Part shown: piece by piece, positions 18,914 through 28,936 of the stretch
How the letters are laid out: every line of letters begins with the position of its first letter
How positions within the stretch are numbered: position 1 is the first letter of the stretch
Assembly (NCBI RefSeq): GCF_030553055.1
Contig: NZ_CP130713.1
Coordinates: 4,340,001-4,404,000 of the forward strand
Direction of reading: 5' to 3'
DNA: 64,000 nt
Source: Streptomyces sp. XD-27
GTDB lineage: Bacteria > Actinomycetota > Actinomycetes > Streptomycetales > Streptomycetaceae
The notes under the pieces: generated by a model
Seen by the model: the letters and a program-made list of their open reading frames with translations, nothing else
Databases searched by the model: none
Told to the model about the DNA's origin: nothing
Made by a program: the position numbers and the translations under genes

Positions 18914-18931
18914 CAACTAACTGGTTGGTTG
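18914..18931. promoter_or_regulatory. Operator O1 of the MFS/TetR pair
   Basis: CAACTAACTGGTTGGTTG is an imperfect copy of the perfect palindrome at 18961-18978. It lies about 38 bases before the MFS start. Confidence 0.85.
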
Positions 18932-18960
18932 GAAGTGTGGCCGAGAGTCTGACCCGGTGT

Positions 18961-18978
18961 CAACCAACTAGTTGGTTG
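18961..18978. promoter_or_regulatory. Operator O2 of the MFS/TetR pair
   Basis: CAACCAACTAGTTGGTTG is a perfect 18-bp palindrome. The centres of O1 and O2 are 47 bp apart. O2 includes TTGGTT (18972-18977), which is spaced 16 bases from TACCCT (18994-18999), the likely -10 of a leaderless TetR transcript. Confidence 0.9.
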
Positions 18979-19006
18979 TGGCTGTCCTCCCGCTACCCTT
19001 GGCCCC

Positions 19007-19597
19007 ATGGCAGCAAGGGACCCCGAGGCGACCAAGGCCCGCATCTTCGCGGCGGCGACCGCCGAGTTCGCCGCGTACGGCATCGCGGGCGCGCGCATCG
19101 ACCGCATCGCCCGCGAGGCCAAGGCCAACAAGCAGCTCATCTACGCCTACTTCGGCGACAAGGGCGAGCTCTTCGCCCAGGTGCTCCAGAGGGGGTTGCT
19201 GGACCTCGCCGCGGCCGTCCCCGTCGACGCCGACGACCCGGACGGCTACGTCGACCGGCTGATGGACTACCACGCCGCGCACCCGGAGCTGCTGCGTCTG
19301 CTGCTGTGGGAAGGGCTGGAGTACGGCGCCGCCGACGGCATCCCGCTGGAGGAGCGGCGCCGCGTCCACTACGCGGCCAAGGCCGAGAGCTTCGCCGCTG
19401 CCCAGGAGCGCGGCGCCATCCGCTCGTACATCCCGGCGCAGGACCTCGTCTTCATGATCAGCGCGCTGGCGGGCTGGCCCTCGGCCGCGCCGCAGCTGCG
19501 CAGGATGCTCGTCGGCGAGACGGAGGCGGACGCGGCACGGCTGCGGGAGTCGGTCCGTACGGCCGCACGCCGGCTCACCGGCTCGGACGGTTCCTGA
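19007..19597 (+). CDS. TetR-family transcriptional repressor
   Basis: The 196-residue protein has an N-terminal TetR helix-turn-helix (ARIFAAATAEFAAYGIAGARIDRIAREAKANKQLIYAYFGDKGELF, residues 11-55) and an all-helical ligand domain. The ATG lies 7 bases after a TACCCT -10-like element with no Shine-Dalgarno sequence, so the mRNA is probably leaderless. Operators on both sides of its promoter suggest autorepression and control of the divergent MFS exporter. Confidence 0.9.
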   Translation: MAARDPEATKARIFAAATAEFAAYGIAGARIDRIAREAKANKQLIYAYFGDKGELFAQVLQRGLLDLAAAVPVDADDPDGYVDRLMDYHAAHPELLRLLLWEGLEYGAADGIPLEERRRVHYAAKAESFAAAQERGAIRSYIPAQDLVFMISALAGWPSAAPQLRRMLVGETEADAARLRESVRTAARRLTGSDGS

Positions 19598-19682
19598 CGG
19601 TCATCCGCGTGTACGCGCGTGAGCCTCTGGGGTGCGCCCGCGGGGCCTGCGTGACCGTCATCCGTGTACGCGCGCGTGACCG
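19598..19682. repeat. Repeats between convergent genes
   Basis: ACGGTCATCCGCGTGTACGC (19597 onward) and CCGTCATCCGTGTACGCGCG (19655 onward) are near-identical direct repeats with alternating CG/TG/TA steps. Each can fold as TGTACGCGCG-type hairpins. Together they fill the gap between the TetR gene and the giant PAS gene. Confidence 0.6.
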
Positions 19683-22279
19683 TCAGTTCGTGCCGATCTT
19701 CGCCAGCAGGTCCACGATCCGGGTCTGCACCTCTGCGCTCGTCGAGCGCTCCGCGAGGAACAGCACCGTCTCGCCCGAGCTCAGCCGCGACAACTGCGCG
19801 GGGTCGATGTCCGCGGAGGTGTAGACGACCAGCGGTGTGCGGTTGAGCAGTCCGTTGCCGCGCAGCCAGTCGACGATCCCGGCCCGCCGACGGCGTACCT
19901 GCATCAGGTCCATGACCACCAGGTTCGGGCGCATCTGCGTGGCGAGCGTCACCGCGTCGGCGTCCGCACCGGCCCGCGCGACCTGCATCCCGCGCCGCTC
20001 CAGCGTCGCCGTCAGCGCGTCCGCGATCGCCTCGTGCTCCTCGATCAGCAGGACCCGCGGCGGGTGCTGCTCGCCGTCGCGCGGCGCGAGCGCCTTGAGC
20101 AGGACGGCCGGGTCGGCGCCGTACGCCGCGTCCCGCGTCGCGTGCCCCAGACCCGCCGTCACCAGCACCGGAACCTCGGCGGCGACGGCCGCCGCACGGA
20201 GCGACTGGAGCGCCGTGCGGGTGATCGGCCCGGTCAGCGGGTCGACGAACAGCGCGGCCGGGTACGCCGCGATCTGCGCGTCGACCTCCTCGCGGGAGTT
20301 GACGATCACGGGGCGGTAGCCGCGGTCGCTCAGCGCCTGCTGCGTGGGTACGTCCGGTGCGGGCCAGACCAGCAGTCGGCGCGGGTTGTCCAGCGGCTCC
20401 GGGGGCAGCTCGTCGTCCGGCGGCGGCGTGGCCGTACGGTCGTCGACGATCTCTATGGCGCCGTTCGGGCCGTCCAGCGGCTCCGGGCCCTCCGCGCCCT
20501 CGTCCGGCGCGCCGATCGCGAACGCTCGGCCGGGAGCGGAGGCGGCGGACGGCCTCGGCAGGTGCGGCTGCGGGGGCTGTCCTTGCGGCAGGGGCTGCGG
20601 CTTGGGGCGGCGGTGTCCGGCCGGTTCCACCTCGGCGGACGGGGCGGGCTCCGCCACCGGCTCGGGCCGGGCGGCCAGCTTGCGGCGCCGCCCGGAACCG
20701 GGACCGGCCGCTGCGGCGGCCGCGCCGGCGGGCGGGCCGACGGGTGCACTCGGCGTCGCCGGACCCGGGGTGGCGCCCGTGGCCGACGGCGTTCCGGCGG
20801 GGGTTCCGGTTCCGGTGTGTGCTTCGGTTCCGGCGTGGGCTGCGGTTCCGGCGGGGGCTCCAGCCCCGGTGTGGGCTCCGGATCCGGCGGGGGCTCCAGC
20901 TCCGGCTCCCGTTGCGGCAGGACCGGCAGCGGCTCCAGGACCGGCTGCGACTCCAGGACCGGCTGCGGAGTCAGGCCCGGCAGCGACTCCAGGACCAGCT
21001 GTGGCACCAGGACCGGCCGCGGCGCCAGGCCCGGCAGGGGCGCCGCGCCCCGGGGCGGCCATGCCGCTCGGCGAGGTCTGCGTGCCCGGCCGCTGCTGCT
21101 CACCGGCCTGGTGCGTGAACGGTACGCCCTGTCCCAGCGTCCGCACACTGATCGCCCGACCGTGCGAGGCATCCGCGTCCTGCACAGCCGCGCGCGGCGG
21201 CATCTGCCGGGGCAGGCCGCCCCGGGCGGCGGTTCCGGCCGGGCGCCCGGGGCCCCCAGCGGCCTCGGTGGCCTCCCCGCCATCGGAGGAGCCGGTCATG
21301 CCCGTGCCGGAGCCCACGGCCTCGGGCAGGGGCTGCCGGGCCGCGTCGTCCGCGAGCGCCCGCCGCGCCCGGCGCCGCCCCGTCGGCTGTTCGCGGACCT
21401 CGGGGGACGAGTCGGGCGCGTACGCGCCGTCGGCGCCCTCGGCACCGGTGCCACGAACGGCGGGCAGCGCGGGCATCGCACCCGCGTCCCGCGGCCCCGG
21501 CTGCGCGGGCAGCGGTACGCCCTGCGGCCCCCAGCCGCCCGGCTGCGCCGCGTCGCCCTGCGGCGGCACGCTGTCGTCGAACCCGTCGTCGAACCCGGGC
21601 CCGGCAGCCGCCCGCCCGCGTCCCACGGCGCGACGTCCGCTCGGCACCTCGTCGGACCACTCGTGCGCACCGCCGGCACCGTCCGGTCCGTGGGGCGTCG
21701 CCGGGCCCGGCACGGGGGCGCGGCGACGACCGCCGGGAGGCATGGCGTACGGGTCGTGGGGACCACCCGGCGCGCCACCGGCGGCCGGAACGGGCACCGC
21801 GGCCGGAGCCGCGCCGGGTACGCGGCGGTCACCGGGGACGTGCCCCGAGGGCTCGGCGTCGCCGGGCTCCATGTCGTCGTAGGGTCCGGTGTCCAGGCTG
21901 CTCTGCGCGGGCAGCAGGCCCGCGGGGCCGAGCTCGGGGGGCAGCGCGGGCGACGGCCGCGGCCCGCGATCAGCGGCCGCGGGGGGCAGCGCGAACGCCG
22001 CCCGGCCGCCTGGCGCCTCGGCCGTGGGCCGCGGCTGGGACGGGCCCTGCTGCCGGGCTTCCTGCCGCTCTCGCGCGTCCTGCGGCTGGTCGGCCGGCAT
22101 CCGCTCCGGGGCCTCGGCGAGCGCCCGGCGCGCACGACGACGTCCCGTACCGGGGCCGGGGGCGGCCGCGGCGGGCAACGCGGGCACGCCGGAGCCCCCG
22201 GCGTCGACCACGTCCCCGCCATCGGCGTCGGCACCCGAACCGTTTCCGCCGGAGACCTGCGGGTTGGCACCGTGCATGC

Positions 22280-22660
22280 CATGACCGTCCGTACCGGGCC
22301 CCTGCGGCCCGGCACCGTGGACGCCGCGACCGTCCGTACCGGGCCCCTGCGGGCCGGAGCGGTGCAGACCACGCCTGCCCGTGCCGGGCTCCTGCGGGCC
22401 GGACGGCTGCGGGCTGGTTGTGTGAGAGGAGGACGCCTGCGGGCCGGACGCGTGCGGGGCGAGTCCCGGCGCGAGAGAGCTGTTCGCACCAGGCCCGTAC
22501 GCGTCGCGATCGCGCCCGCCACGTCCGTCCGTCCGCGGCCCGGGCAGGCCGCGCCCGTCCGTGCCGGGACCGACGCCGCCGCGCCCGTCCGTGCCGGGGC
22601 CGACGCCGCCGCGTCCGTCGGTACCGGCTCCGGGCACACCGCCGCCGTGCGTCGTGCCGT
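22280..22660. repeat. Decapeptide-coding repeats in the giant PAS gene
   Basis: Units such as CGTACCGGGCCCCTGCGGGC (22288-22390) and 30-bp CGCCCGTCCGTGCCGGG-type units (22545-22640) recur two to four times. On the coding strand they give GPGTDGRG-rich sequence. Confidence 0.8.
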
Positions 22661-23359
22661 GCCCGGCCGGGTCGAGTCCGTATGCACCGTGCTCGGCCGG
22701 ACCCGAGCCGCGCCCGCCGCGCCCGTCTCTGCCGGGGCCCGGCATGCCCTCCGCGCTGGGGCCGTAGGCGTCGCGCCCCTCCGAGCCGCGCCCGTCCGTG
22801 CCCTGCCCCGCCGCAGGGGTCGGCCAGCCTTCGGGGCCCGACGTGGCGTCGGCGGCGGCCGGGGGAGGGCGAACGCGGCCCGTCCGGCGGCGGGGGCGCC
22901 GCCGGACGCACCCCGCGCACCCTGCGGTCCGCCGTCCTGCTCGGCCGCGGCGCGTCGCGCGCGCCGCCCGGTGGGGGCCGGAACCGGCCCGCCCGGAGCC
23001 ATTCCCTGCGCGGGGACGAGCCCGTGCCCGGCGGCCGCTCCGCCGCCCGAGCCGGCTACGGAACCGCCGCCCTGCGGGCCCTGGTTGGCCACCGCCCGGT
23101 GCGGATCAGCCGCCTCAGGGGCGGGGGGCTGCTCCTCGGATGCGGCGCGGCGTGCCCGGCGCCGACCGGTCGGCTTGGGCAGCGCCGCCTCGTCCAGGGG
23201 CCCGGCGCCCTCCGCCGCGCCCTGTGTCCGTCCCGCGTCATCCGCTCCCGGCGCCCGTACCCCCGCGTCCGACGGCACGGCAGCCTGCGGCCCGGAAGTC
23301 CCTGCGGTGGAGGCCGCGCCGGAAGGCCCGCCCTCCGCCGTACCGCCATCGACGGCCGC

Positions 23360-23520
23360 GCCACCGATGGTCGGGCCACCGACGGTCGCGCCACCGATGG
23401 TCGGGCCACCGACGGTCGCGCCACCGATGGTCGGGCCACCGACGGTCGCGCCACCGATGGTCGGGCTACCGACGGTCGCGCCACCAATGGCCGGGCCACC
23501 GACGGTCGCGCCACCGACCA
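23360..23520. repeat. 30-bp tandem repeat in the giant PAS gene
   Basis: Units of CCACCGATGGTCGGGCCACC plus GACGGTCGCG occur five times with one or two substitutions. They encode GGPTIGGATV decapeptides. It is coding and spacerless, so not a CRISPR array. Confidence 0.9.
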
Positions 23521-24689
23521 CCGCGCGGCGCGCGCGCCGTCCGGTCGGCGCGCCGCCGCGCCTGGGGTCCGGTCCGGCGCCGTCCGGTCCGGCCCCGGGG
23601 CCCGCCATGCCGCGCGCACCGGCGGCCACGTCCTGGCCCGGTCCGTAAGGGGTGCCAGAAGTACCCGTACCGGTGGCCGCACCCGTGCCCGTACTCGTCT
23701 CCGGATCCGCCGCCGGCGCCGCGGCCCCGACGACCACCTCACCCGTCCCGTCGGCCCCGGCACCGGGCAGCCCGGCGCCCGCCGCTCCGTCCGTACCACC
23801 TGCAGGGGCACCCGCACCCGCACCCGCAGCGGCACCGGCATTCGCACCGGCACCGGCACCCGTACCCGCACCGGCAGCGACACCGCCACCGGCGGCACCC
23901 GCGCCCGCCGTCCGGCCGTTCCCCGGCCCGCCGTTCGCCGTACCGTCGTTCGCCGTACCGGCCGCCACGGTCCCCGGCCCATCGGCCGTTCCGATAGCGG
24001 GTCCGGTGGCGGCCCCGGTGGCCGCCCCGTCGGCAGCCGCGTCCGCCACCGTGACCGGCACCTCCAGGACGTACGCGCTGCCGCCCATCCCCGGCACCTC
24101 GTGCGTCTGCAGCACACCGCCGTGCCGCCGCACGATCCCGCGGACGACCGGCTCGTGCACCGGGTCGCCCCCCGGGTACGGGCCGCGCACCTCGATCCGT
24201 ACCACCGCACCGCGCTGCGCCGCCGCCACCACGATCGTCGAGTCGCCCGTGGCGCCGCCGACCGCCGCCGCGCCGGTCGCATCGACCCCGGCCACATCGG
24301 CGATCAGATGTGCGAGTGCCTGGGCCAGCCGCTCCGGGTCCACCTCGGCCTCGATCGGCGGCGCGTGGACGGCGAACTGCGCCCGGCCCGGGCCGATCAG
24401 TTCGACCGCGCCCTCCACACCGGCCGTCACCACGCCGTCCAGCGAGACCTTCCGGCGGACCAGCTCCGCGCCGCCCGCGTCGAGCTGCTGGTAGCTCAGC
24501 ACGTTGTCCACGAGGGTGGTCATCCGGGTGTACCCGGCGGCCAGGTGGTGCAGGATCTGGTTGGCCTCCGGCCACAGCTGGCCCGCCGGGTCGGACGCCA
24601 GCGTGCCCAGCTCGGCGCGCAGTTGCAGCAGCGGCCCGCGCAGCGACTGGCCGAGCACCGCCAGCAGCTGGCTGTTCCGGCCCGCCAGC

Positions 24690-24930
24690 GCGTCGTACCG
24701 CTCGGCGTGCTCCGCCACCAGCGCGTCGTACCGTTCCGTCTGCTCGGCGAGCATGGCGTCGTAGCGCTCGGTCTGTTCGGCGAGCATGCTGTCGTAGCGC
24801 TCGGTCTGCTCCGCCACCATGCCGTCGTAGCGTTCCGTCTGCTCCGCCACCATGCCGTCGTAGCGTTCCGTCTGCTCCGCCAGCATCGTGTCGTAGCGCT
24901 TGGTCTGCTCCGCCACCATCTCGTCGTACG
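24690..24930. repeat. 33-bp repeat coding for coiled-coil units
   Basis: Seven to eight copies of a 33-bp unit encode (A/V)AEQTERYD(A/G/T/S)M(L/V). The 11-residue period is typical of a long continuous coiled coil between the PAS and kinase-like domains. Confidence 0.9.
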
Positions 24931-25984
24931 CGCGCCGGTCGGTGAACGTCATCACCGCGCCCACGAGCTGGTCGCCGTCCCGCACCGGGGCGGTGGTCAG
25001 ATCGACCGGCACCTGGCTGCCGTCCTTGGCCCACAGCGCCTGCCCGCGCACCCGGTGCTTGCGCCCGGAGCGGAGCGTGTCGGCCAGCGGGGACTCCTCG
25101 TACGGGAACGGGGTGCCGTCCGGCCGCGAGTGGTGGATCAGCGGGTGCAGCTCCTTGCCGCCGAGGTCGCTGGCGCGGAAGCCGAGGATCTGCGCGGCCG
25201 CCGGGTTGACCAGGACGACCTTGCCCTCGGTGTCCACGCCCACCACACCCTCGGCCGCGGCGCGCAGGATCATCTCGGTCTGGCGCTGGCTGCGGGCGAG
25301 TTCGGCCTCGGTGTCGAGCGTGCCGGTCAGGTCGCGGACGACGAGCATCAGCAGTTCGTCGCCGGTGTAGCTGTGGTGGTCCGCGTACGGGGTGCGGCCG
25401 TCCTCCAGGTTCGCGCTGGTGACCTCGACCGGGAACTGCACACCGTCCGTACGCCGCGCGATCATCCGGGTCGGCCGGGTACGCCCGTCGTCGCTGTTGT
25501 CGGGGCGGCGCATCGAGCCGGGGATGCGCTTGGAGTCGAAGTCGGGGAGCAGATCCAGCAGGCCGCGGCCGACGAGCGCGGTGCCCGGCGTCTCGAACGT
25601 CTCCAGGGCGATGTGGTTGGCGTTGACCACCGTGCCGTTGCAGTTGACCAGCAGCAGCGCGTCGGGGAGGGCGTCGAGTATGGCTGCGAGGCGAGCAGCG
25701 CCTCGGGATGGCCTGCTGCTCACGACGACGCTTCCTCCCTGGTTACCGCACCTTGCCGACACCCGCGGCGGTGTTGCCGACCGAACGGATCGGCCTGCCG
25801 CCCGGCTGGGCCGGCTTGCCGTCCGGCTGGATCGGCCTGCCGTCCGGTACGCCGGGTGCCACCGGTCCGCGGAGTGTCACTGGGAGGGAGTCTAAGGGCA
25901 GGGGGTGCGGGAGCGGCGGGGGACGAGAGGGAGGTTCTGCCACGGCCTTGTGCGACTCGCCGCACCCCGGACATGTGGCCTCCG

Positions 25985-26632
25985 TCACTCACCCGCGGGT
26001 GGGAGCAGCGGTGCGAGCCGGTTCCAGCGGGTCACCTCGCAGCCGTCGACCCTGGTGAACTTCGCGTTCACCCGCCGACCGGCCCACGTCCCGGTGATGC
26101 GCGCGGTGGCCGGACCGCCGTACTGCATCGTGCACACCCGCTCCTGCGGAATCGGCGCAAAGGGGTCCTTGTTCCACTGCGCGATCTCGTCCAGCCGGGC
26201 GCATGCGGCCCGGGCGTCCGGGTGCGTGCCGCCGGTGGGGTGGCAGTGGAGCCGGTACTTCCGCCGGTCGGCGTCCTCGCCGGTGTGGGAGTAGGTGAGG
26301 ACGAGGCGGTGGGGGGTGGAGACCGAGTGCGGGCGCAGCCGCGCGGACGGCAGGTCGGCGAGCTCGTCGTACCGGAGGGCGTACTGCTCTCCGTACCGCT
26401 CCCCGTACCGCTCGGGCAGCGGTACGGGGACGGGCGTGGCCGCCGGTGCCGGAGCGGCGGCCGAGGCGGTGGTGGCGGCAGGGCCGGCGGTGGCAGGGGC
26501 GGTGGCGGTGAGGAGGGTCGCGGCCGCGACCGCGACCGTGGTGGTCAGCGATCCGACCGAGGCGACGGCGGAGCCGGTGGCGAGGCGGCGCAGCGACGCG
26601 GGGATGGCGGGCATGCCGAGGGGCTGTCTCAT
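25985..26632 (-). CDS. Subtilisin inhibitor-like (SSI family) secreted protein
   Basis: The precursor has 215 residues with a signal peptide rich in Ala/Thr and an extended Ala/Pro segment, about 70 residues longer than classical SSI. The SSI domain is clear: RLVLTYSHTGE, CHPTGGTHPDARAACARL, reactive-site loop ERVCTMQYGGP, then ITGTWAGRRVNAKFTRVDGCEVTRW. Cys spacing matches the two SSI disulfides. By alignment with SSI (CPM-VY) the P1-P1' residues are Met-Gln, predicting subtilisin-like targets. The ATG has GGGAG upstream. It is a single gene. Confidence 0.88.
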   Translation of the reverse strand: MRQPLGMPAIPASLRRLATGSAVASVGSLTTTVAVAAATLLTATAPATAGPAATTASAAAPAPAATPVPVPLPERYGERYGEQYALRYDELADLPSARLRPHSVSTPHRLVLTYSHTGEDADRRKYRLHCHPTGGTHPDARAACARLDEIAQWNKDPFAPIPQERVCTMQYGGPATARITGTWAGRRVNAKFTRVDGCEVTRWNRLAPLLPPAGE

Positions 26633-26844
26633 GGGCGTACTCCCGGGGTGCGATGCGGGGCATGCGCTGCCCCTGCCTCTCTAACGCGCCTCCGCCGCGC
26701 GCGTTGCGCCGGGACAGGTGTTTCAGGGCTTTGCCCTGGTGCCCGGCGGCCTAGTACCGTAGGACGCGATTGGTGACCAGCCGTACGGCTGTGTCATCAT
26801 CTGCACACGCCACACCGCGCCCGCGCGGGGTGGCCGGTGTACCT

Positions 26845-26937
26845 GGAGGCGTCGCCTAGTCCGGTCTATGGCGCCGCACTGCTAATGCGGTTTGGGGTTT
26901 ACCCCCATCGAGGGTTCAAATCCCTCCGCCTCCGCCA
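26845..26937 (+). tRNA. tRNA-Ser (anticodon GCU)
   Basis: Acceptor GGAGGCG/CGCCTCC, anticodon loop ACTGCTAAT, long variable arm, T arm GAGGGTTCAAATCCCTC, and encoded CCA at 26935-26937. Confidence 0.95.
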
Positions 26938-26941
26938 CCAA

Positions 26942-26973
26942 GGAGCCCCGGTCGATTCGACCGGGGCTCCTTT
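26942..26973 (+). terminator. Terminator of tRNA-Ser(GCU)
   Basis: A 13-bp stem GGAGCCCCGGTCG/CGACCGGGGCTCC with a 3-base loop is followed by TTTGCGTTTG. Confidence 0.88.
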
Positions 26974-27153
26974 GCGTTTGCCCGACGCGTTGGCCGACCG
27001 ACACAGGGTGGACCGGAGACCGTAGGCGATCTTGGAATGGCGGCGTTTGCCCAGTTCAGGGCGGGTTTGCCTAACGGATTTCGCCTCACGCCGCAGGTCA
27101 TGTAATGTTGTTCCCGCAACGCCGACCGGCAAGAAAAACCGCCGGGAAGCCAA

Positions 27154-27226
27154 GCGCTCGTAGCTTAACGGATAGAGCACTTGACTACGGATCAAGAGGT
27201 TGCAGGTTCGAATCCTGCCGAGCGCA
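27154..27226 (+). tRNA. tRNA-Arg (anticodon ACG)
   Basis: Acceptor GCGCTCG/CGAGCGC, anticodon stem CTTGA/TCAAG with loop CTACGGA, T arm GCAGGTTCGAATCCTGC. CCA is not encoded. Adenosine 34 is the known substrate of TadA, whose gene is at 43.0-43.6 kb. Confidence 0.95.
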
Positions 27227-27235
27227 CAGCAGCTG

Positions 27236-27270
27236 AGAGGCCCCTTCCGATCACCGGAAGGGGCCTCTTG
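27236..27270 (+). terminator. Terminator of tRNA-Arg(ACG)
   Basis: AGAGGCCCCTTCCG pairs with CGGAAGGGGCCTCT around a five-base loop and is followed by TTG. The core is nearly identical to the hairpin at 28937-28973. Confidence 0.85.
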
Positions 27271-27367
27271 CGTATGCCCTCTTGCCCGCGCGTCACACTT
27301 CTTCGTCGCGGTTCGTCAGAGCGTTGACGAGCCGGACGCTGCCGGCTCCCTTCCAAGGAGCTGTTCG

Positions 27368-28927
27368 ATGACTGCCCGCGACTCCACCATGAGCCGGCCA
27401 GGGCCCGGGGCGGGTTCTCGGCCCGGGGCCGTCCTGGCCTTTCTGTGCCTGGGCCAGTTCATGGTCTTCCTCGACGTGTCGATCGTGAACCTCGCCCTGC
27501 CGTCCATCCAGGACGGCCTCGACATGTCGGACGTCGATCTGAACTACATCGTCACGGCCTACTCGACCGTGCTGGGCGGATTCCTGCTGCTCAGCGGGCG
27601 GATCGCGGACTCGTTCGGGCGGCGCAGGATGCTGCAGGCCGGATTTGTGCTGTTCGCTCTGGCGTCGCTGACCTCGGGCCTCGCCTCCAGCGGCGCCATG
27701 CTGATCGCGTCGCGGGGCTTCCAGGGGCTGGGCTCCTCGCTCATCGCCCCGGCCGCCCTGTCGATCCTGACGAACACCTTCGCCGAGGGGCCCGAGCGCA
27801 ACAAGGCCCTGGGCGTCTGGGGCTCGTTGGCCGGGATCGCCTCGATCGCCGGGGTCATTCTGGGCGGGGTGCTCGCCGACGGGCCCGGCTGGGAATGGAT
27901 CTTCTGGATCAACGTGCCGATCGGCCTGGGAGTCGCGGTGCTGGCGCCGCGCATCCTGCCGGAGAGCAAGGCCGAGGAGCGGCGCGGTCCCTTCGACACG
28001 GCAGGGGCGGTGACCCTCACCGGCGCGCTGCTGTTGCTGATCTTCACCCTGGGCGAGAGCACCAATGTGGGGTGGGGGACCTTCCGCACCCTCGGCAGCC
28101 TGGCCGGGGTGGCCGTGCTGCTGGCGGTCTTCCTGGTGATCGAGTCGCGGGTCGCCTCCCCGCTGATGCCGCTGCGGGTCTTCCGGCTGCGGACGATGCG
28201 CACCGCGAACCTCTCCGCGGTGCTGGTCTTCGGCACCTTCGGCGCGCTGTTCTACTTCGCCAGCCTCTTCATGCAGGACGTCTACGGATACTCGCCGATG
28301 AAGGCCGGTTTCGCCTACGTGCCGCTCGCGGTCTCCGTCGCGGTCGGCGCGGGGGTCGCCTCGGGCCTGATCGCCAAGGTGGCGGCGCGGCCGGTGCTGA
28401 TCGCGGGGCTGGCGCTGACGGTCACCGGGCTGCTGCTGATGTGGCGGGCCCCGGTCGGCGGCAGCTACGCCGTGGACCTGCTGCCCGCCTTCCTGGCCCT
28501 GGGACTGGGCTGCGGCATGTGCTTCGTCACGCTGCAGATCGCGGCGTTCGTGGGGATCAGCGAGGAGGAGGCGGGACTGGGCGCCGGGCTCATCAACACC
28601 AGCCAGGAGACGGGCGGAGCGCTCGGTATCGCCGTCACGGCCACCATCGCGTACCACGGGATCGACGCCGATCTGGCCGCCGCGGGCGGGGACGTGGGCC
28701 TGGTGCGCAAGGCCCAGGAGTCGGCCAACCACGACGCCTTTCTGTCCGCCGCCTGCCTCGGCTTCGCGGCCTTGCTCCTCGCGGTGTTCCTGATGCCGCG
28801 CGGAAAGGCGTCGATGACGTCGGCGGGTTCGGCGAGTTCTGCGAGTTCGGTGAGTTCGGAGCGTGACGGGGAGCACGCCACGTCGGAGCCGCTCGGCATC
28901 GCTTCTCGCGTTCCGTCGCAGAAGTGA
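27368..28927 (+). CDS. MFS drug:H+ antiporter-like transporter (DHA2, 14-TM)
   Basis: The 519-residue protein has about 14 hydrophobic segments. The family signature LDVSIVNLALPSIQDGL in helix 1 is present, then motif A-like GRIADSFGRRRML and motif C-like GSLAGIASIAGVILGGVL in helix 5. A Ser-rich hydrophilic C-tail follows. The ATG start has AAGGAG seven bases upstream. No regulator is adjacent. It sits between two near-identical GGCCCCTTCCGATC hairpins, the first belonging to tRNA-Arg, which suggests that the gene was inserted together with a duplicated terminator. Substrate unknown. Confidence 0.88.
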   Translation: MTARDSTMSRPGPGAGSRPGAVLAFLCLGQFMVFLDVSIVNLALPSIQDGLDMSDVDLNYIVTAYSTVLGGFLLLSGRIADSFGRRRMLQAGFVLFALASLTSGLASSGAMLIASRGFQGLGSSLIAPAALSILTNTFAEGPERNKALGVWGSLAGIASIAGVILGGVLADGPGWEWIFWINVPIGLGVAVLAPRILPESKAEERRGPFDTAGAVTLTGALLLLIFTLGESTNVGWGTFRTLGSLAGVAVLLAVFLVIESRVASPLMPLRVFRLRTMRTANLSAVLVFGTFGALFYFASLFMQDVYGYSPMKAGFAYVPLAVSVAVGAGVASGLIAKVAARPVLIAGLALTVTGLLLMWRAPVGGSYAVDLLPAFLALGLGCGMCFVTLQIAAFVGISEEEAGLGAGLINTSQETGGALGIAVTATIAYHGIDADLAAAGGDVGLVRKAQESANHDAFLSAACLGFAALLLAVFLMPRGKASMTSAGSASSASSVSSERDGEHATSEPLGIASRVPSQK

Positions 28928-28936
28928 GGTGTCAGG

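Larger units (their letters stand above)
19683..25723 (-). pseudogene. Giant PAS/pseudokinase/receiver protein (about 2013 aa), one frameshift
   Basis: The N-terminal part has two PAS domains (about 10-70, ILDALPDALLLVNCNGTVVNAN; about 145-215, ILRAAAEGVVGVDTEGKVVLVN). An 11-residue coiled-coil repeat (AEQTERYDAML) follows, then a histidine-kinase-like dimerisation helix where VSHELRTPL would be expected but GQSLRGPL is found, so the phospho-acceptor His is absent. A degenerate ATPase domain follows, then about 1100 residues of Gly/Ala/Pro repeats, and a receiver-like C-terminus (PRVLLIEEHEAIADAL, LVVMDLMQV). The frame changes at the C5 run 22861-22865: one extra C restores FALPPAAAD, as in a second copy downstream, and makes 6042 bases. 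The start is a GTG after GGAGGAAG. Confidence 0.85.

Noticed and set aside
23360..23520. CRISPR-like array of 30-bp repeats
   Set aside because: Repeats are contiguous with no unique spacers, lie in frame in a coding region, and no cas gene is nearby.
20034..26776. Very long plus-strand open frames (over 1200 and 1450 codons) opposite the giant PAS gene
   Set aside because: They are GC-driven shadows: compositions are Arg/Ala/Gly-random with no domain, while the minus strand shows PAS and receiver motifs.
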